Origin: Loripinus fragilis
Taxonomy: Eukaryota; Mollusca; Bivalvia; Lucinida; Lucinidae
NCBI GenBank assembly: GCA_964019695.1
Contig: OZ026525.1
Coordinates: 87,372,779 to 87,436,778 of the forward strand
DNA: 64,000 nucleotides
Direction of reading: 5' to 3'
Shown here: one piece after another, positions 23,001-34,419 of the stretch
Layout: each line of letters starts with the position of its first letter
Numbering within the stretch: the first letter of the stretch is position 1
Program-made: the position numbers and the translations under genes
The notes under the pieces: generated by a model
Databases searched by the model: none
What the model saw: only the letters and a program-made list of their open reading frames with translations
What the model was told of the DNA's origin: nothing

Positions 23001-26000
23001 AATACATGTACGTATGGTTTGCTTTATGTTGTTTTGAAAGAAAGGTGCAGATAATATGTAGAAAAGTGAAATTGAGACCCATTTTTCTGTTTGGTACCAT
23101 TATCAGCATTGTTAGTCTTATCTAGGACTCTGAATTTTGAACTATAATCTAATGAAGCGTTTTATCAAACTTATGAATGAAAGAAATTCTGACTCTGCAG
23201 AAATCATTGTGCTCAAAAAGACATTTGGATTGCCTCCCTTAGACATTAATATAAGAGCCTCTTAAATTGACGTATGATACTGAAAATGTCTTAGTTGCAT
23301 CACAGAATGGCGATTATAATATTTTAAATGAAACATTACCAAGAAATGATGGTTTTTAATATATTATCACCTTTTTATAGTAAATCTCTGGTTAAAAGCA
23401 TTTCTTTTGTGCGAAAAGTGCCCTTTTCCAGAACTGGCACTTTAAAAAGAATAAATGACATCCTTTATAGTGTGCACAGGAAATTGAAAGTTAATTATCA
23501 TCATATAACTATCATTTAGGCACAAAGTATGTTTTCAAATGCAAATTTTCTCTTTTGCCTCACTAAAAAGATGGATTGGAAGAACATTACTTGTGTTTGG
23601 AAACATTTAGTCAGATTTTGGACTTCCTTTATGATTGTAATGTTTTTTCAAGATATGTTTTTAATTTTGAAAATGATACTTAAAATTCAAATTGGACATG
23701 TTCTGAGCAAAATGAAATCCTAAATAATTGGCATTTCATCATATTGGATTTTTTATCAAGCTTAGAAAAGCATGTTGTTTTCCTTTTAATCAAGAGAAGT
23801 AACTGTAGCTGTTGAGCATTTGACAGAAGGTTGCGCATTGCTTTATTCTCTAGACACTGCATCCGCAAATTTGTTTTTCAAGCAGTTCAATATTGACTGA
23901 AAGTGAGGTACTTGACTATAAGTCATACAGAAAAAGCAAATTGTTTTTCCACATTTGGAATGGCTTAAAAGATAAAAATGGATATGGAGTTTTCCACTTT
24001 CAGTTTAGGGGGCTATAAAGCAAGATTAAAGACTAATCAAGTTAATTTGTAAATCAGCTGTGCTACACTGTAAGGTTGGTGTATCATACAGACCCAGTCC
24101 TTTTCATTTCTTTTTTTTGCAAACAAAACTGGCTGGCTGAGCAAAAGGTCATTTAGAGTATCAAGTTTGATAAAAACATATCCTTTTCCGAGCTGTTTGT
24201 TGTACATGTTTCAAAAATGCTTTGTTTTGTCTTTTTAGGACGTAAATTATTTGGACGTAACTTACTTGGAGCTTACAGTCTTCTTGACCCACCACAGCTG
24301 GCAGTTTGTATCAAAATACTATACAACAGTACGAAATCTGATTTGTCATCTTACTGGTTTGGAGCTCTTTCTGGTCTGGAGCTCTGGTTACTACAGTCCC
24401 TGTTTAGATTTCCGCCACTGCAAAATAATTATACCACCTAGAGCAGAGCAAATATCTCATTTGCATCTTTTGGTAAGTAATGCACTTAACTGCGGGGCTT
24501 TTACAGGGATTCAGTTTAGTATCGGCTGCAAAACCATGCAAACATCATCTGAAAAACTATTCAGGTGTCAGAGACCATGTTGCCAAGGTCACGCAATTTG
24601 TCAAAAAGTGTTCTCTGGTTATTAGCATATATTCACAACCATAATGCAAAAAACATTGTTGATCCTTATCATCTGGCTTCTCCAAAGTCAGTTTATCTGG
24701 ACCTACAAAATCTGACCAAATGACCGCAATAACTGATCAATCAAACTGAATCCCTGGTAATAAACTTGAAATAATAAATTGAAGTAATAAACTTCCTGTG
24801 AAACAATGTCTTGAAGTTATACTTCAAAAACGCAAACAAATATTAGTCTCAGCATAATCATGGTCTTTATAACTCAAAATTGTTAATTGCTTGTCTGAGC
24901 CTTATATAATACATGTACGTATGGTTTGCTTTTATGTTGTTTTGAAAGAAAGGTAACGGATAAGGTGTAGAAAAGTGTGATCGAGATCCATTTTCCTGTT
25001 TGCTACCTTTATCGCATTGTTAGTCTTATCTAGGACTCTGAATTTTGAACTATAATCTAATGAAGAGTTTTATCAAAACTTATGAATGAAAAAAATCTGA
25101 CTCTGGAGAAATCATTGTGCTCAAATAGACATTTGGATTGCCTCCCTTAGACATTAATATAAGAGCCTCTTAAATTGACGTATGATACTGAAGATGTCTT
25201 AATTGCATCACAGAATGGCAATTATAATATTTTAATGAAACATAACCAACAAATGATGGTTTTTAATATATAATCACATTTTTATAGTCAATCTCTGGTT
25301 AAAAGCCTTTCTTTTGTGTGAAAAGTGCCCTTTTTCCAGAACTGACACTTTAAAAAGAGTAAATGACATCCTTTATAGTGCGCACAAGAAATTGAAAGTT
25401 AATTATCAACATATTAGTATCATTTAGACACGAAGTATGTCTTTTAAAATGGTAATTTAAGTAACTGTAGCTGTTGAGCATTTGACGGAGGGTTACGCAT
25501 TGCTATATTCTGTAGACACTGCATCCACAAATTTGGTTTTCAAGCAGTTCAATATTGACTGAAACTGAGGTACTTGACTATAAGTCATACAGATAAAGCA
25601 AATTGTTTTTCCACATTTGGGTTGGCTTAAAAGATGAAAATGGCTATGGAGCTATCCACTTTCAGTTTAGGGGACTAATAGCTGGATAAAAGACACATCG
25701 AGTGAATTTCTAAATCAACATGTGCTCACTTTAAGGTGGGTGTATTATACATGTCCTGCCTTTTTCATTTCTCATTTTTGCACCAAAAACTGGCTGGCTG
25801 AGCAAAATTTTATTTAGAGTATCAAGATGATAGTTGCATATCCTCTTCCAAGCTGTGTGTTGCACATGTTTCAAAATTGCTTTGATTTGTCTTTTTAGGA
25901 CGTAAATTACTTGGATGTAGCTTACTTGGAACTTACAGTCTTCTTGACCCACCACTGCTGGCAGTTTACATCAAAATATTAATCGAGAGTACGACATATG

Positions 26001-26817
26001 ATTTGTCAATTGACTGGTTTGGAGCTCTTTCTGGTCTGGAGCTCTAGCTACTACAGTCCCTGTTTAGATATCAATCACTGCTTAAATATACAATACCACT
26101 AAGAACAGAGCAAATCCCTCATTTGCATTTTTTGGTAAGTAACGCATTTTGCTGCGGGTCTTTTTACAGGGATTCAGTTTAGTATTGGCTGTCGGGCCAT
26201 GCAAATATCATCTAAAAATCTATCCAAGTGTAAGAGACTATGCCACCAAGGTCGCACAATTTGTTAAAAAGATTTCTTTGGTTGTCAGCATTTGTTCACA
26301 ATCATAATGCAAAAAACATTGTTGATCCTGATTATCTGGCTTCTCCAAAGCCAGCTTATCCAGAACTATAATGTTTACAGAACATGATATAACCATATTA
26401 AACGTAATAAGGGGTTAAATAATCACATGTCATTAAATTATCCAATTCCCATGCGGCAGTTTATATCTCCTATCTAGCAACCTTCCAAACCTTGTGATAG
26501 AAAAAATGGACAAAATGATCGCAGTAATAGATCAATTGAACTGAATCCCTGGTGATAAACTTGTTCCTGTGAAAACAATGTCTTGAAGTAATACTTCAAA
26601 AATGTAAACAAACATCAGTCTCAGGCTGATCATGGTCTTTATAACTAATTGTTAACTGCTTGTGTGAGCCTTAATTAATACATGTACGTATGTTTTATGT
26701 TTTTATGTTGTTTTGAAAGAAAGGTATGGATAAGAGGTAGATAGGTGTAATCAAGACCCACTTTCCTGTTGGTTACCATTATCTGCATTGTTATTCAAAT
26801 ATAGGGCTCTGACTTCC

Positions 26818-26872
26818 ATGGGTTTGTCTAAGGTTTGTGATTGTGGTATTTCCTGATCATACTCACTATTTT
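26818..26872 (+). repeat. Short fragment of the 'TGATCATACTCACTTACT' repeat
   Basis: It matches the 3' 55 bp of the repeat: 'gggtttgtctaaggttt', 'gtgattgtggtatttcctg', 'atcatactcac'. Confidence 0.65.
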
Positions 26873-27927
26873 TGAACTATAATCTAATGAAGAGTTTTAT
26901 CAGATTTAAACAGTTTTAGACTGGCACCCATCTGTCACCAAATGTTCACAATTTTGACTGAAGCCAAGGCCAAAGTTTGTTGATGGTCAGGATAAGCACA
27001 GAGATGCATTGTTAATCATATTTTCTCTTTTTCTCTATTGCATCACTTAAATGATGGAATGGAAGAAATAGCTTGTGTTTGGATACATTAAGTAATATTT
27101 GGGGGTTCCTTAAGGTTGCAGTTCATAGTTTCGCAGGAATGTCCCTGGGAAAATTCTAAATATAATGGGGTAGGGCTGTATGTCAGTCTGTAAATGTTCG
27201 TTCAAAATTTAATGAAGAAACGTTGGCTTGCACCTGGCAGAGTCATAGCCAGAAGTGAGAAAAATGCATTTTATCAGTGTCACTTGACCTTACTATATTT
27301 GCTTGAAGGAAAGTACGAAACTCTTGAATTTGACTGATTGTCCATTTTCGCCTTGTTGGTATTGGTGCATAATGGTAGCAGAGGAGTGCTGAAAAATCAA
27401 AACGGAACACTGGTGTTAATTGCTGATAAACTTATTTCCCTGAAGTGTGTCTGCAGGCAAATTGTCTTAATCTATAATTTTTTTCTGTTTTTTGGGAGGG
27501 ATAAACTTGTAAAAAGATGTCTTTTGGGCTTAAATTAGGCCATTTTCCTAAAATGTGGGGCTTTGTTTACATGCATGAAACAACAAAGTGTGTCCTTATG
27601 AATAGCTTTTATTTTCATAAGTGATTGTGATGCATGCCTGGAGGAGTGCTTCCAACTTGCTATTGACTATCCAAATACCATTGCATTGAAAATAATGGTT
27701 CTCCTTGTTGGACGGTCAGGTAGAGCCTAAAATGAGCAAAAAACTGTGTAATGCAACCTTAATAATTGAATTTTTTTTTTTTTTACGATATGTTTAATTC
27801 TGAAAATAGCACTTAGAATTTCAAACATACATGTTCTGAGCAAATTTAAACAAAAAGTAATGGGCATTTCATAATATTGGATGTTTTTTATCAAGATTAA
27901 AAAAATAATGTTGTTTTCCTTTTAATA

Positions 27928-29295
27928 CCCCGCCACACTTTAGTGTCGGGGTATTATGTTATACCTTTTGGTGTCTGTCCGTCCGTCCGTCCGTCCGTGC
28001 TCACCATTTCCGATCGATAACTTGAGTATCTTTTCACGGATTATTTTCAAATTTTGCATACATATTGTTATTGGCGATGAGGGGTATGGGATTGGTAATG
28101 GGCAAAATCGGTCCATTTTTAACGGAGTTACTGCCCTTTTTCCTATTGGAAAAATGGTTTCTGGCCTGTTAGTCCTTTACTGTTCATGATATCTGAATGA
28201 AACTTCACAGATATGTTGCACATCAAAGGTTACATATTGTGACTAAGGACCGTCACTCTGACCTTCCCAGTTTATGAGTTATCAGCCCTTGATAGGTCTG
28301 AAAAAAGGTTTTTGACCTATTGTTCCTTTACTATATGGAATATCTGAATATAACTTCACAGATATGTTTCACATCAAAGGTAACATATTGTGACTAAGAA
28401 CCGTCACTCTTACCTTTCCCGTTTGTGAGTTATCCGCCCTTGATTGAATTAAAAAAAGGTTTTAACCCGTAGTTCCTTTACTGTGTGGAATATTTAAATG
28501 AAACTTTACAGATATGTTTCACATCAAAGGTTACATACTGTGACAAAGAACTATCACTCTTACCTTTCCAGTTCATGAGTTATCTGCCCTTGATTGATCT
28601 GAGAAATGGTTTTGACCTGTAGTTCATTTACTATATGGAATATCTGAATGAAACTTCACAGATATGTTGATCATCAAAGGTTACATATTGTGACTAAGGA
28701 TCGTCACTCTTACCTTTCTAGATTGTGAGTTATCCACCCTTGATTGATCTGAGAATGGTTTTTGGCCTGTAGTTTCTTTTACTATATGGAATATCTGAAT
28801 GAAACTTCACAGATATGTTGAACATCAAAGGTTACATATTTTTAGTAAGGACCGTCACCCTTACCTTTCCAGTTCATGAGTTATCCGCCCTTGATTGATC
28901 TGAAAAATGGTTTTTGACCTGTAGTTAATTTACTATATGGAGTATCTGAATGAAACTTCACAGATATGTTGACCATCAAAGGTTACATATTGTGGGTAAG
29001 GATCGTCACTCTTACCTTTCCAGATTGTGAGTTATCCACCCTTGATTGATCTGAGAATTGGTTTTTGACCTGTAGTTCATTTCATCCGTCCGTGCTCACT
29101 GTTTCCGATCGATAACTTGAGTATTTATGCACAGAATTTTTTCAAATTTTGCATACATATTGTTATTGGGGATGAGTGGTATGGGATTGTTAATGGGCAA
29201 AATCCGACCATTTTCGATGGAGTTACTGCCCTTTCTCCCTTTAAAAAATGGTTTATGGCCTAATGTTGTTTTACTGTTTATGATATCTGATACTC
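27928..29295 (+). mobile_element. Hairpin + (GTCC)n + tandem-repeat element (pearl/Helentron-like, non-autonomous)
   Basis: Order: a terminal hairpin at 27928-27951 (ccccgccacact / agtgtcgggg); a (GTCC)n microsatellite at about 27977-27998; 'tttccgatcgataactt'; then 6-7 tandem units of about 155 bp (28170-29080) sharing 'tatggaatatctgaatgaa', 'cttcacagatatgtt', 'catcaaaggttaca' and 'cttacctttccag'. A second copy of the post-microsatellite segment closes the array at about 29085-29290. This matches what is known of bivalve 'pearl' elements and Drosophila DINE/mini-me elements, which are considered non-autonomous Helentrons. No protein is encoded. Confidence 0.65.
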
Positions 29296-29925
29296 TCTTG
29301 CACAGAGCTTTGCTAACGTTGTTCCTTTGTAGACAAACCTCTGTTCCAACATTAGCCGTCGTTCGATATTTATACCCAGCATCTATTTTTAATCCAGGGA
29401 ATCCTCATATTCAAAACAACCAATTATATCGATTGTTACACTCTGTTGTTGTTAGTACCTTCGTATCACGTGATGTAAACAATCGATTTTTTTATCGGCA
29501 AAGTTTACCATCTTACAGCCGAGAAAAAAGCAAATAATATCATCTCTCTGCGGTAATCAAGTAAAATCCGTATCTTACACCTCGTTGTTCTCTTATTCCA
29601 TACTTGGTCCGAGTTCTATAACATAGTCATTCAATTAACTGTTTTAAAGAAACCAACGGCAACGTTACAAAGATGTGACCCAAAAAGAAGTTGAGAGAGC
29701 ACCGGATCTTACCTTTGGAGAAGAATACCTGAGTGCAAAGTTCAGTCTGTAACGGCGTAGATTGAAGATTGAATCCAAATTAAATATCAAAATATTTAGA
29801 ACAAGCTTTTTATTTTTACTAAATCCCAACACCCCTCCTCCACAAATCTGGCATTAGAAGGCTGTCAGTGACCGTAAAAACCTTTTATCTACTTAAGACA
29901 GCTTTTTCCTTCTGCAGATATAATC
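29296..29925. other. No gene supported
   Basis: The end of a 136-codon frame (29127-29537) falls here but its first half is the repeat unit, so it is not taken as a gene. Confidence 0.4.
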
Positions 29926-30212
29926 TTTATGAGGGTCTGGATTGGGTATAATAATTAGTGAATAATGGCCCTTTTTATAATGAATAGTGAATAATAAGCC
30001 AAAAAATAATGAATAGTGAATAATGAGGGCATAAAAAATAATGAATAATCCTATTTTTTAATGAATTGAAGAAAAAATTAATGAATAATGAATAATCATA
30101 TTTCTTTGCCACCTTTCTTACTTTTAATGAATAATTGGTCTTATTTTAATTAATAACCCAAAATTTTTATGAGATGAATAATGGGCTAAAATTTAGTGAA
30201 TAGTGAATACCA
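29926..30212. repeat. AATGAATA-type degenerate minisatellite
   Basis: The words 'aatgaataatg', 'gaatagtgaataat' and 'aatgaataatcc' recur over about 280 bp, ending at a C run. Confidence 0.75.
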
Positions 30213-30503
30213 GACCCCCCCCCATCCAGACCCTCCTTTATACTTAGCCATTTAGGTATTTCCAGGTATTTTTGCTATGCACCAGTCATTTGTATCCACA
30301 CCCCACCCCCCCCCAACCTACGGGGGTTAGCCGGGCTAAGGTGCAGGGCAAATACTTTTTTATAGTCCCCTCAGTGCCAGGGATATGTGGGCATAACCAT
30401 TATAACATTGGGACTCTTACCCCTGTGGGATTTTCTGTTGTGTAGGGTGGGGCAAATTGCAGGGTTGTTACCATCAGCTTGTCCCCACAAGGCGGAGCTT
30501 ATA

Positions 30504-30638
30504 CCAGAGGCGAGTTTAACTATGCGAGAGCTCGCCGAGCGCTCGTTGATTGGTACCTATCTTTATTCGTAATGTGTACAGCCTGACACCAGTACAACGA
30601 GCGCTTGAAAGCGCTCGCTTTGTTGAATTAGCCTCTGG
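30504..30638. mobile_element. 135 bp MITE with ~44 bp terminal inverted repeats
   Basis: The left end (ccagaggcgagtttaac ... gagcgctcgttg, 30504-30547) is inverted at the right end (caacgagcgct ... ttagcctctgg, 30596-30638). The ends CAGAGGC/GCCTCTG are perfect; internal positions differ at several sites. Confidence 0.8.
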
Positions 30639-30642
30639 GCTC

Positions 30643-30664
30643 TAAAAAGTGACAGGTGAGCTAA
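30643..30664. repeat. End fragment related to the element at 48709
   Basis: The sequence 'gtgacaggtgagctaaaa' is the reverse complement of the left end of the 48709 element (ttttagctcacctgtcac). Confidence 0.4.
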
Positions 30665-31285
30665 AAAGATTTAGGGACAAAAAATTAGTGTTTATGCTAC
30701 CATTTGTAAAAAAGAAAAGAAAAGTGAGTAGTTTACTTAAATTTCAGAATATTTTTTCTTGGTTTATATAAAAATATCACACCCACGCTCCTTAAATTTT
30801 ATGGGGGGATCTTTCAAAAACTGCGCGGAATCCCCGTGCCAAGAATAAACACTACCGGTTAATATTAGGCAAAGTCGGGTAACCTGAAAGATTTTTATTT
30901 ATTTTAGGCCTAAATGACAGCAATCAAATCTGTGGTATCTGATATTTTGATACATACGTAAGCTCCGACCATTTGTTTGGGACAAAATTTTGAATTTCAA
31001 TATTTTTGGGGGTTTTCAGAAAAATTAATATTTTTTGGGGTATGAATAATTTGTGGATGTTTTTTTTTGGCATCATCACAAAATTGGACTAGTTTAAGGG
31101 TTCTTTTCTATGTATGCCAGTGTCTTTTCTTAAGGTAAATGTACAGAATGAGGATATTTTTTAGGGTTGCAAAAATTTCAAATATTGTCTTGATATTCCC
31201 AATATTTTTGGGAGTAAACGGTAGATGCAGGGCCCAAGCCTATGTATGAAGAAAAAATGAGAGAACCACCCTGAGGGATCAATCC
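30665..31285. other. No gene seen
   Basis: AT-rich, T-rich stretches; no coding or repeat content recognised. Confidence 0.4.
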
Positions 31286-31383
31286 AGTGGCAGATCCAGA
31301 TTGGGTTCAAGCGACCCCCACCCCCCCACTTGAGACAGGGAAAGGCCAAAATAGTATTGTGAAAAAAAATAAATAAAAAAAAA

Positions 31384-31475
31384 GTGGGAAGAGAAGGGAT
31401 TCGAACCAGCGTGAGGAAAATATGTTGGTTTCGGAGACCTGGACGTTGACGACCGCGCTACTGGGGCGCCACTTA
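31384..31475 (-). repeat. tRNA-like sequence (probable SINE head)
   Basis: On the minus strand a box-A-like 'tagcgcggtcgtcaacg' is followed about 40 bp later by a box-B-like 'ggttcgaatccc'. The gap is too long and stem pairing too poor for a working tRNA. The next part of the repeat, toward 31286, is a fragment of the G-run/GGATCC family. Confidence 0.4.
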
Positions 31476-31489
31476 TTAGCTACAGTCAA

Positions 31490-31858
31490 TCCTAATGTTA
31501 ACCAAAATGTGTTATGTCTCTTGATGTATTTACCTGTTTATAAGGCCGACCCATAGTAAAATAGTTTCATGAAAATTTATAAAAAAAATAAGATTGTATG
31601 GAGCAGCATAATTTTTGTTGTCTATTATTATTTATTGTAACCACACTTTCTTAAAGCTTTTGTTGTGGGTGTTGAAATGAACCGTCTCAATGAGATGGTC
31701 TTGAAAATTTGTGTACTTATTTATCTATTTATTTATCTTTCTATTTACATGTATTCACACTCGTGTATTTATTCACATTTTTTATTCATGTGCGAGTTGT
31801 TCATATGCTCTTCAGTACTTTTGCAATGTTGGCCATATATATGTTGTTAAGCGGGAGA
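31490..31858. other. No gene seen
   Basis: Includes a short (TATT/TTAT)n stretch near 31715-31745. Overlapping open frames here are low-complexity. Confidence 0.4.
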
Positions 31859-31864
31859 TGACGT

Positions 31865-32160
31865 CCATGCGCGGATCCAGGAATTTTCGTCAGGGGGTCC
31901 AGCTCAATCTGACAAAAAAAGCTCTGACAACGTTTTTTTTTAATCCTCAGCTTATTTTACTGAAGTCAAATGGTATATTTCGAAGGAAACTATGGTTTTT
32001 TAAGGTTCCAGAGGGGGTACTACATTTTCCAAGGGTTCCAACTTTTCCAAGGGGGGGGGGGTCCAATTGCTTATTCCCTATAGAAACCCATATACCGGTA
32101 GTTTGTGACTTTCCAGGGGGGTCCGGACCCCCTGTGCCCCCTCTGGATCCTCACTTGACG
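31865..32160 (+). mobile_element. G-run / GGATCC-flanked interspersed repeat, fuller copy
   Basis: It starts 'atgcgcggatccaggaattt', has a G run at about 32051-32060, and ends 'ggtccggaccccctg' followed by 'ccccctctggatcctcact'. The GGATCCAG / CTGGATCC ends are inverted. Related copies: 35815-36066, and fragments at 1-75, 31286-31330 and 36968-37070. Confidence 0.6.
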
Positions 32161-32640
32161 TCACATCATTTGATGTTACCTTAGTCTATTCATCCACCAA
32201 TCCATGCATGTATATGTAATCTATTTTGAACTTTATCATGCCAGTTGTTAAAAAGAAAATAATTAACTGTGTTTTACTCAGGCCATAGAATGGAATAATA
32301 TGTGTTATTCAGGTTACATGAATTTTTGAAATAGGGACATCTAAGGTAGATCTACTAAAACATTTTTATTTTGTTAAAAGTGTTTACATGGGGAGACTGC
32401 AGTGGTCTAGATAAGGATTAGGATCAATGGGTTTTCCACACTCTACTTTTTAATGAGTATTTTACTCCATATTTAAAATATCAAATCGCAGAAAATGCAA
32501 AGCCTTGTAAAATGACCCAATATTTGCTTAACATATTTTATAGAAAAGTTGCTTGTATCTAATACATGTTGGGTTTCTAGGAAAACTTCCAAGATTTATA
32601 TAATTGGTGTATATTGAATAGTTTTTTCTTACTAATAATA
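32161..32640. other. No gene seen
   Basis: AT-rich spacer without recognised content. Confidence 0.4.
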
Positions 32641-32730
32641 AAAGCTAATTTTGTTGTACTGGCTAGATTTCTATTAAATTTTGTTAATATAATTGAAGCA
32701 TCCAAATCAGTTTCCAGTTGCCAACTTTTT

Positions 32731-32802
32731 TACTTCCACCAGGATTTGAACCTGGAACCCTCACTCCAAGAGTGAGTATGTTTTCTATTACACCACAGAA
32801 GC
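32731..32802 (-). tRNA. tRNA-like sequence, anticodon loop reads TTG (Gln-like), likely pseudogene
   Basis: Folded on the minus strand it gives a 7 bp acceptor (GCTTCTG/TGGAAGT, three G-T pairs), a 4 bp D stem (GTGT/ACAT), a 5 bp anticodon stem (CTCAC/GTGAG) with loop TCTTGGA, a 4 nt variable region and a perfect T arm (CCAGG-TTCAAAT-CCTGG). The total is 72 nt. Position 33 is C instead of the nearly invariant U and the D loop lacks GG, so a functional tRNA is doubtful. Confidence 0.5.
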
Positions 32803-32884
32803 TAATTTTGTTGTACTGGCTAGATTTCTATTTTTGTTACTATAATTGATTCATCCAAATCAGTTTCCAGCTGCCTGAACTTTG

Positions 32885-32956
32885 TACCTCCACCAGGATT
32901 TGAACCTGGAGCCCTCACTCGAAGAGTGAGTATGTTTCCTATTACACCATGGAAGC
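32885..32956 (-). tRNA. tRNA-like sequence, anticodon loop reads TTC (Glu-like), likely pseudogene
   Basis: The same 72 nt cloverleaf as its neighbour 154 bp away: acceptor GCTTCCA/TGGAGGT, D stem GTGT/ACAT, anticodon stem CTCAC/GTGAG with loop TCTTCGA, and T arm CCAGG/CCTGG. Differences between the two tend to keep pairing (for example in the acceptor stem). C at position 33 again argues against a standard tRNA. Confidence 0.5.
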
Positions 32957-32989
32957 TAATTGTGTTGAAATGGCTAGATTTCACTAAAG

Positions 32990-33815
32990 CAGTGTCAGCA
33001 TCAAGGCTTTTATTCCATTACAGTGCTCTAAATTAAAAGATAAATTGTCGCAATGAGTTTAACTCTTAATTTTAAAATTCAACATAGGTTTTATTAATAA
33101 AAATGTGAAAGTTTTATGATTTCCATAATGAAAAATGGCTTTTATTTCATTCAACATATAATATGCATTAAATTTCATTAATTACATAAACTAGAGGACC
33201 TGATCACTTACCTGATGGTCCTGAAGCGCTCACCTGACCTCCTTAATAATGTTAAAATAGGTCAAGATCAACTACGGCTTATAATGAAACATATTTTGTT
33301 TTATGGGGGTTACGGCCATTTTGGTTGAGTGACCTTAAACCATCTAATGAATGGATTATTCATTATAACCTATATCAGGCATGAGACTGAGCTCTGCATG
33401 AAAAAACCTGAAACAAGCGGATAAAATTATCATACAGTGACGTCCCGCCATCCGCTTTTCTCAACAGTTTTACGGACTTTTTTCGTCAAAATGATTTATT
33501 TCACTAATTTCAAAACAATTTATCAGTATATGATCATTAGATTTCACTTAGAACTATCAAAATTACCGTCAACTTTATGTGTTCAACATGGGGGCGCAAT
33601 TATATTGACACACCCCCATGTCCAATTTCGATGGAATGCTGTTATGCGATCATAGCGTATTTATACATGAAACTGTATATTAATGGTGGGCGAATTTCCA
33701 GGTATTTGAGTTTATATCTATTCACAACAACACTCAATTTGGCTAAATAATTGTGTATGTTGATGCAATTGCGATTATTTTCATACTTTTTAAACCCATT
33801 TGAAGGACTATTTTA
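32990..33815. other. No gene supported
   Basis: AT-rich, no recognised content; a 72-codon frame at 33437-33655 has no motif. Confidence 0.4.
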
Positions 33816-33819
33816 CTTC

Positions 33820-33966
33820 ATGTATAGTCGTGTCTGTCCATTAGCGAGGTCATGCACGAAATTTATAGCTTTACACAACAACAACATAGAGGTTCTTTTC
33901 TCCACGCAAAAACTAACGGATTTGCAGCGATCTTTTGATTCTGATGGACAGGAGAGGAATGTCAAG
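33820..33966 (+). CDS. Weak candidate exon ending at a splice donor
   Basis: From the ATG at 33820 the frame has 49 codons ending KLTDLQRSFDSDGQERNVK, where AAG meets a donor (aag|gtatgc), phase 0. The composition of the last 20 residues is protein-like. No partner exon was found and I do not recognise the peptide. Confidence 0.2.
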
Positions 33967-34309
33967 GTATGCATAACTGTTTTATAAACCAGGGGCCACT
34001 AACTCGTACACATCTTAAGTTGACCAACTTACGATGGTCTTAAATTGAAGTTAAGTTGACGATCGTAACATTTAAGGTGGCGCTATTCCGATAACATAAA
34101 GCCGTCTAAGCGTATTCTTAACTTAAGGTCACCTTATCTTTAAAGATTTACCTGTGTTATATTTATTCTCTCGTGCAAAGCGTGTTGCTTACAGTATATA
34201 TTTAGAGCCGACTCAGTAGAAAAGATGAATATATGGGTCGCGACGCTTCGGTTCAAATGTAGGCTGAAATAAGCTACAGAGAATAGCTACAATATTGAAA
34301 ACAAAATCG

Positions 34310-34412
34310 TGTTGCAAGTTGTGTTGCCTGTGTTTTGTGTCTCTTCTTCACAGTGCTGTGGGTTTGTCTGGAGTCTGCCATCGTGGTATTTTCTAGTCAT
34401 ACTCACTTTATG
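34310..34412 (+). repeat. Decayed copy of the 'TGATCATACTCACTTACT' repeat
   Basis: It contains 'tgtctcttcttcacagtgc', 'gtgggtttgtctgg', 'gtggtattttc' and 'tcatactcact' in the order seen at 15.3 kb. Confidence 0.5.
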
Positions 34413-34419
34413 ACTACTA

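Larger units (their letters stand above)
19312..27926 (+). repeat. Tandem segmental duplication array, 1.3-2 kb units
   Basis: The anchor 'gcaaattgttttt'/'ccacatttgg' occurs at 20623, 21891, 23936 and 25598. The anchor 'ttcttgacccaccac' follows each at about +330-350, and 'tccctggtgataaacttg' or 'tccctggtaataaacttg' at about +900-970. A further block, 'ggttgcagtc...gcaggaatg' to the GAGCATTT region (19312-20340), is present at the left edge and again at 27112-27926. Copies are about 80-90% identical and differ by internal deletions, so unit lengths are 1,268, 2,045 and 1,662 bp between anchors. Each unit contains a stretch that looks exon-like (acceptor 'ctttttag', donor 'gtaagtaatgc'), but its reading frame is not kept between copies. 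Confidence 0.75.
32643..32985. repeat. 154 bp tandem repeat, each unit with a tRNA-like sequence
   Basis: The words 'gctaattttgttgtactggc', 'tagatttctatt' and 'catccaaatcagtttccag' begin at about 32643 and 32801; a third, partial unit starts at 32955 (gctaattgtgttgaaatgg). The two complete units each contain one minus-strand tRNA-like sequence. Confidence 0.8.

Noticed and set aside
22173..24625. Open frames in the segmental array (up to 124 codons)
   Set aside because: The frame is different or broken in each copy, so selection on a protein is not supported.
27956..29537. Open frames of 77 and 136 codons
   Set aside because: Both start in the duplicated post-microsatellite segment of the tandem-repeat element and repeat the same peptide, so they derive from the repeat.
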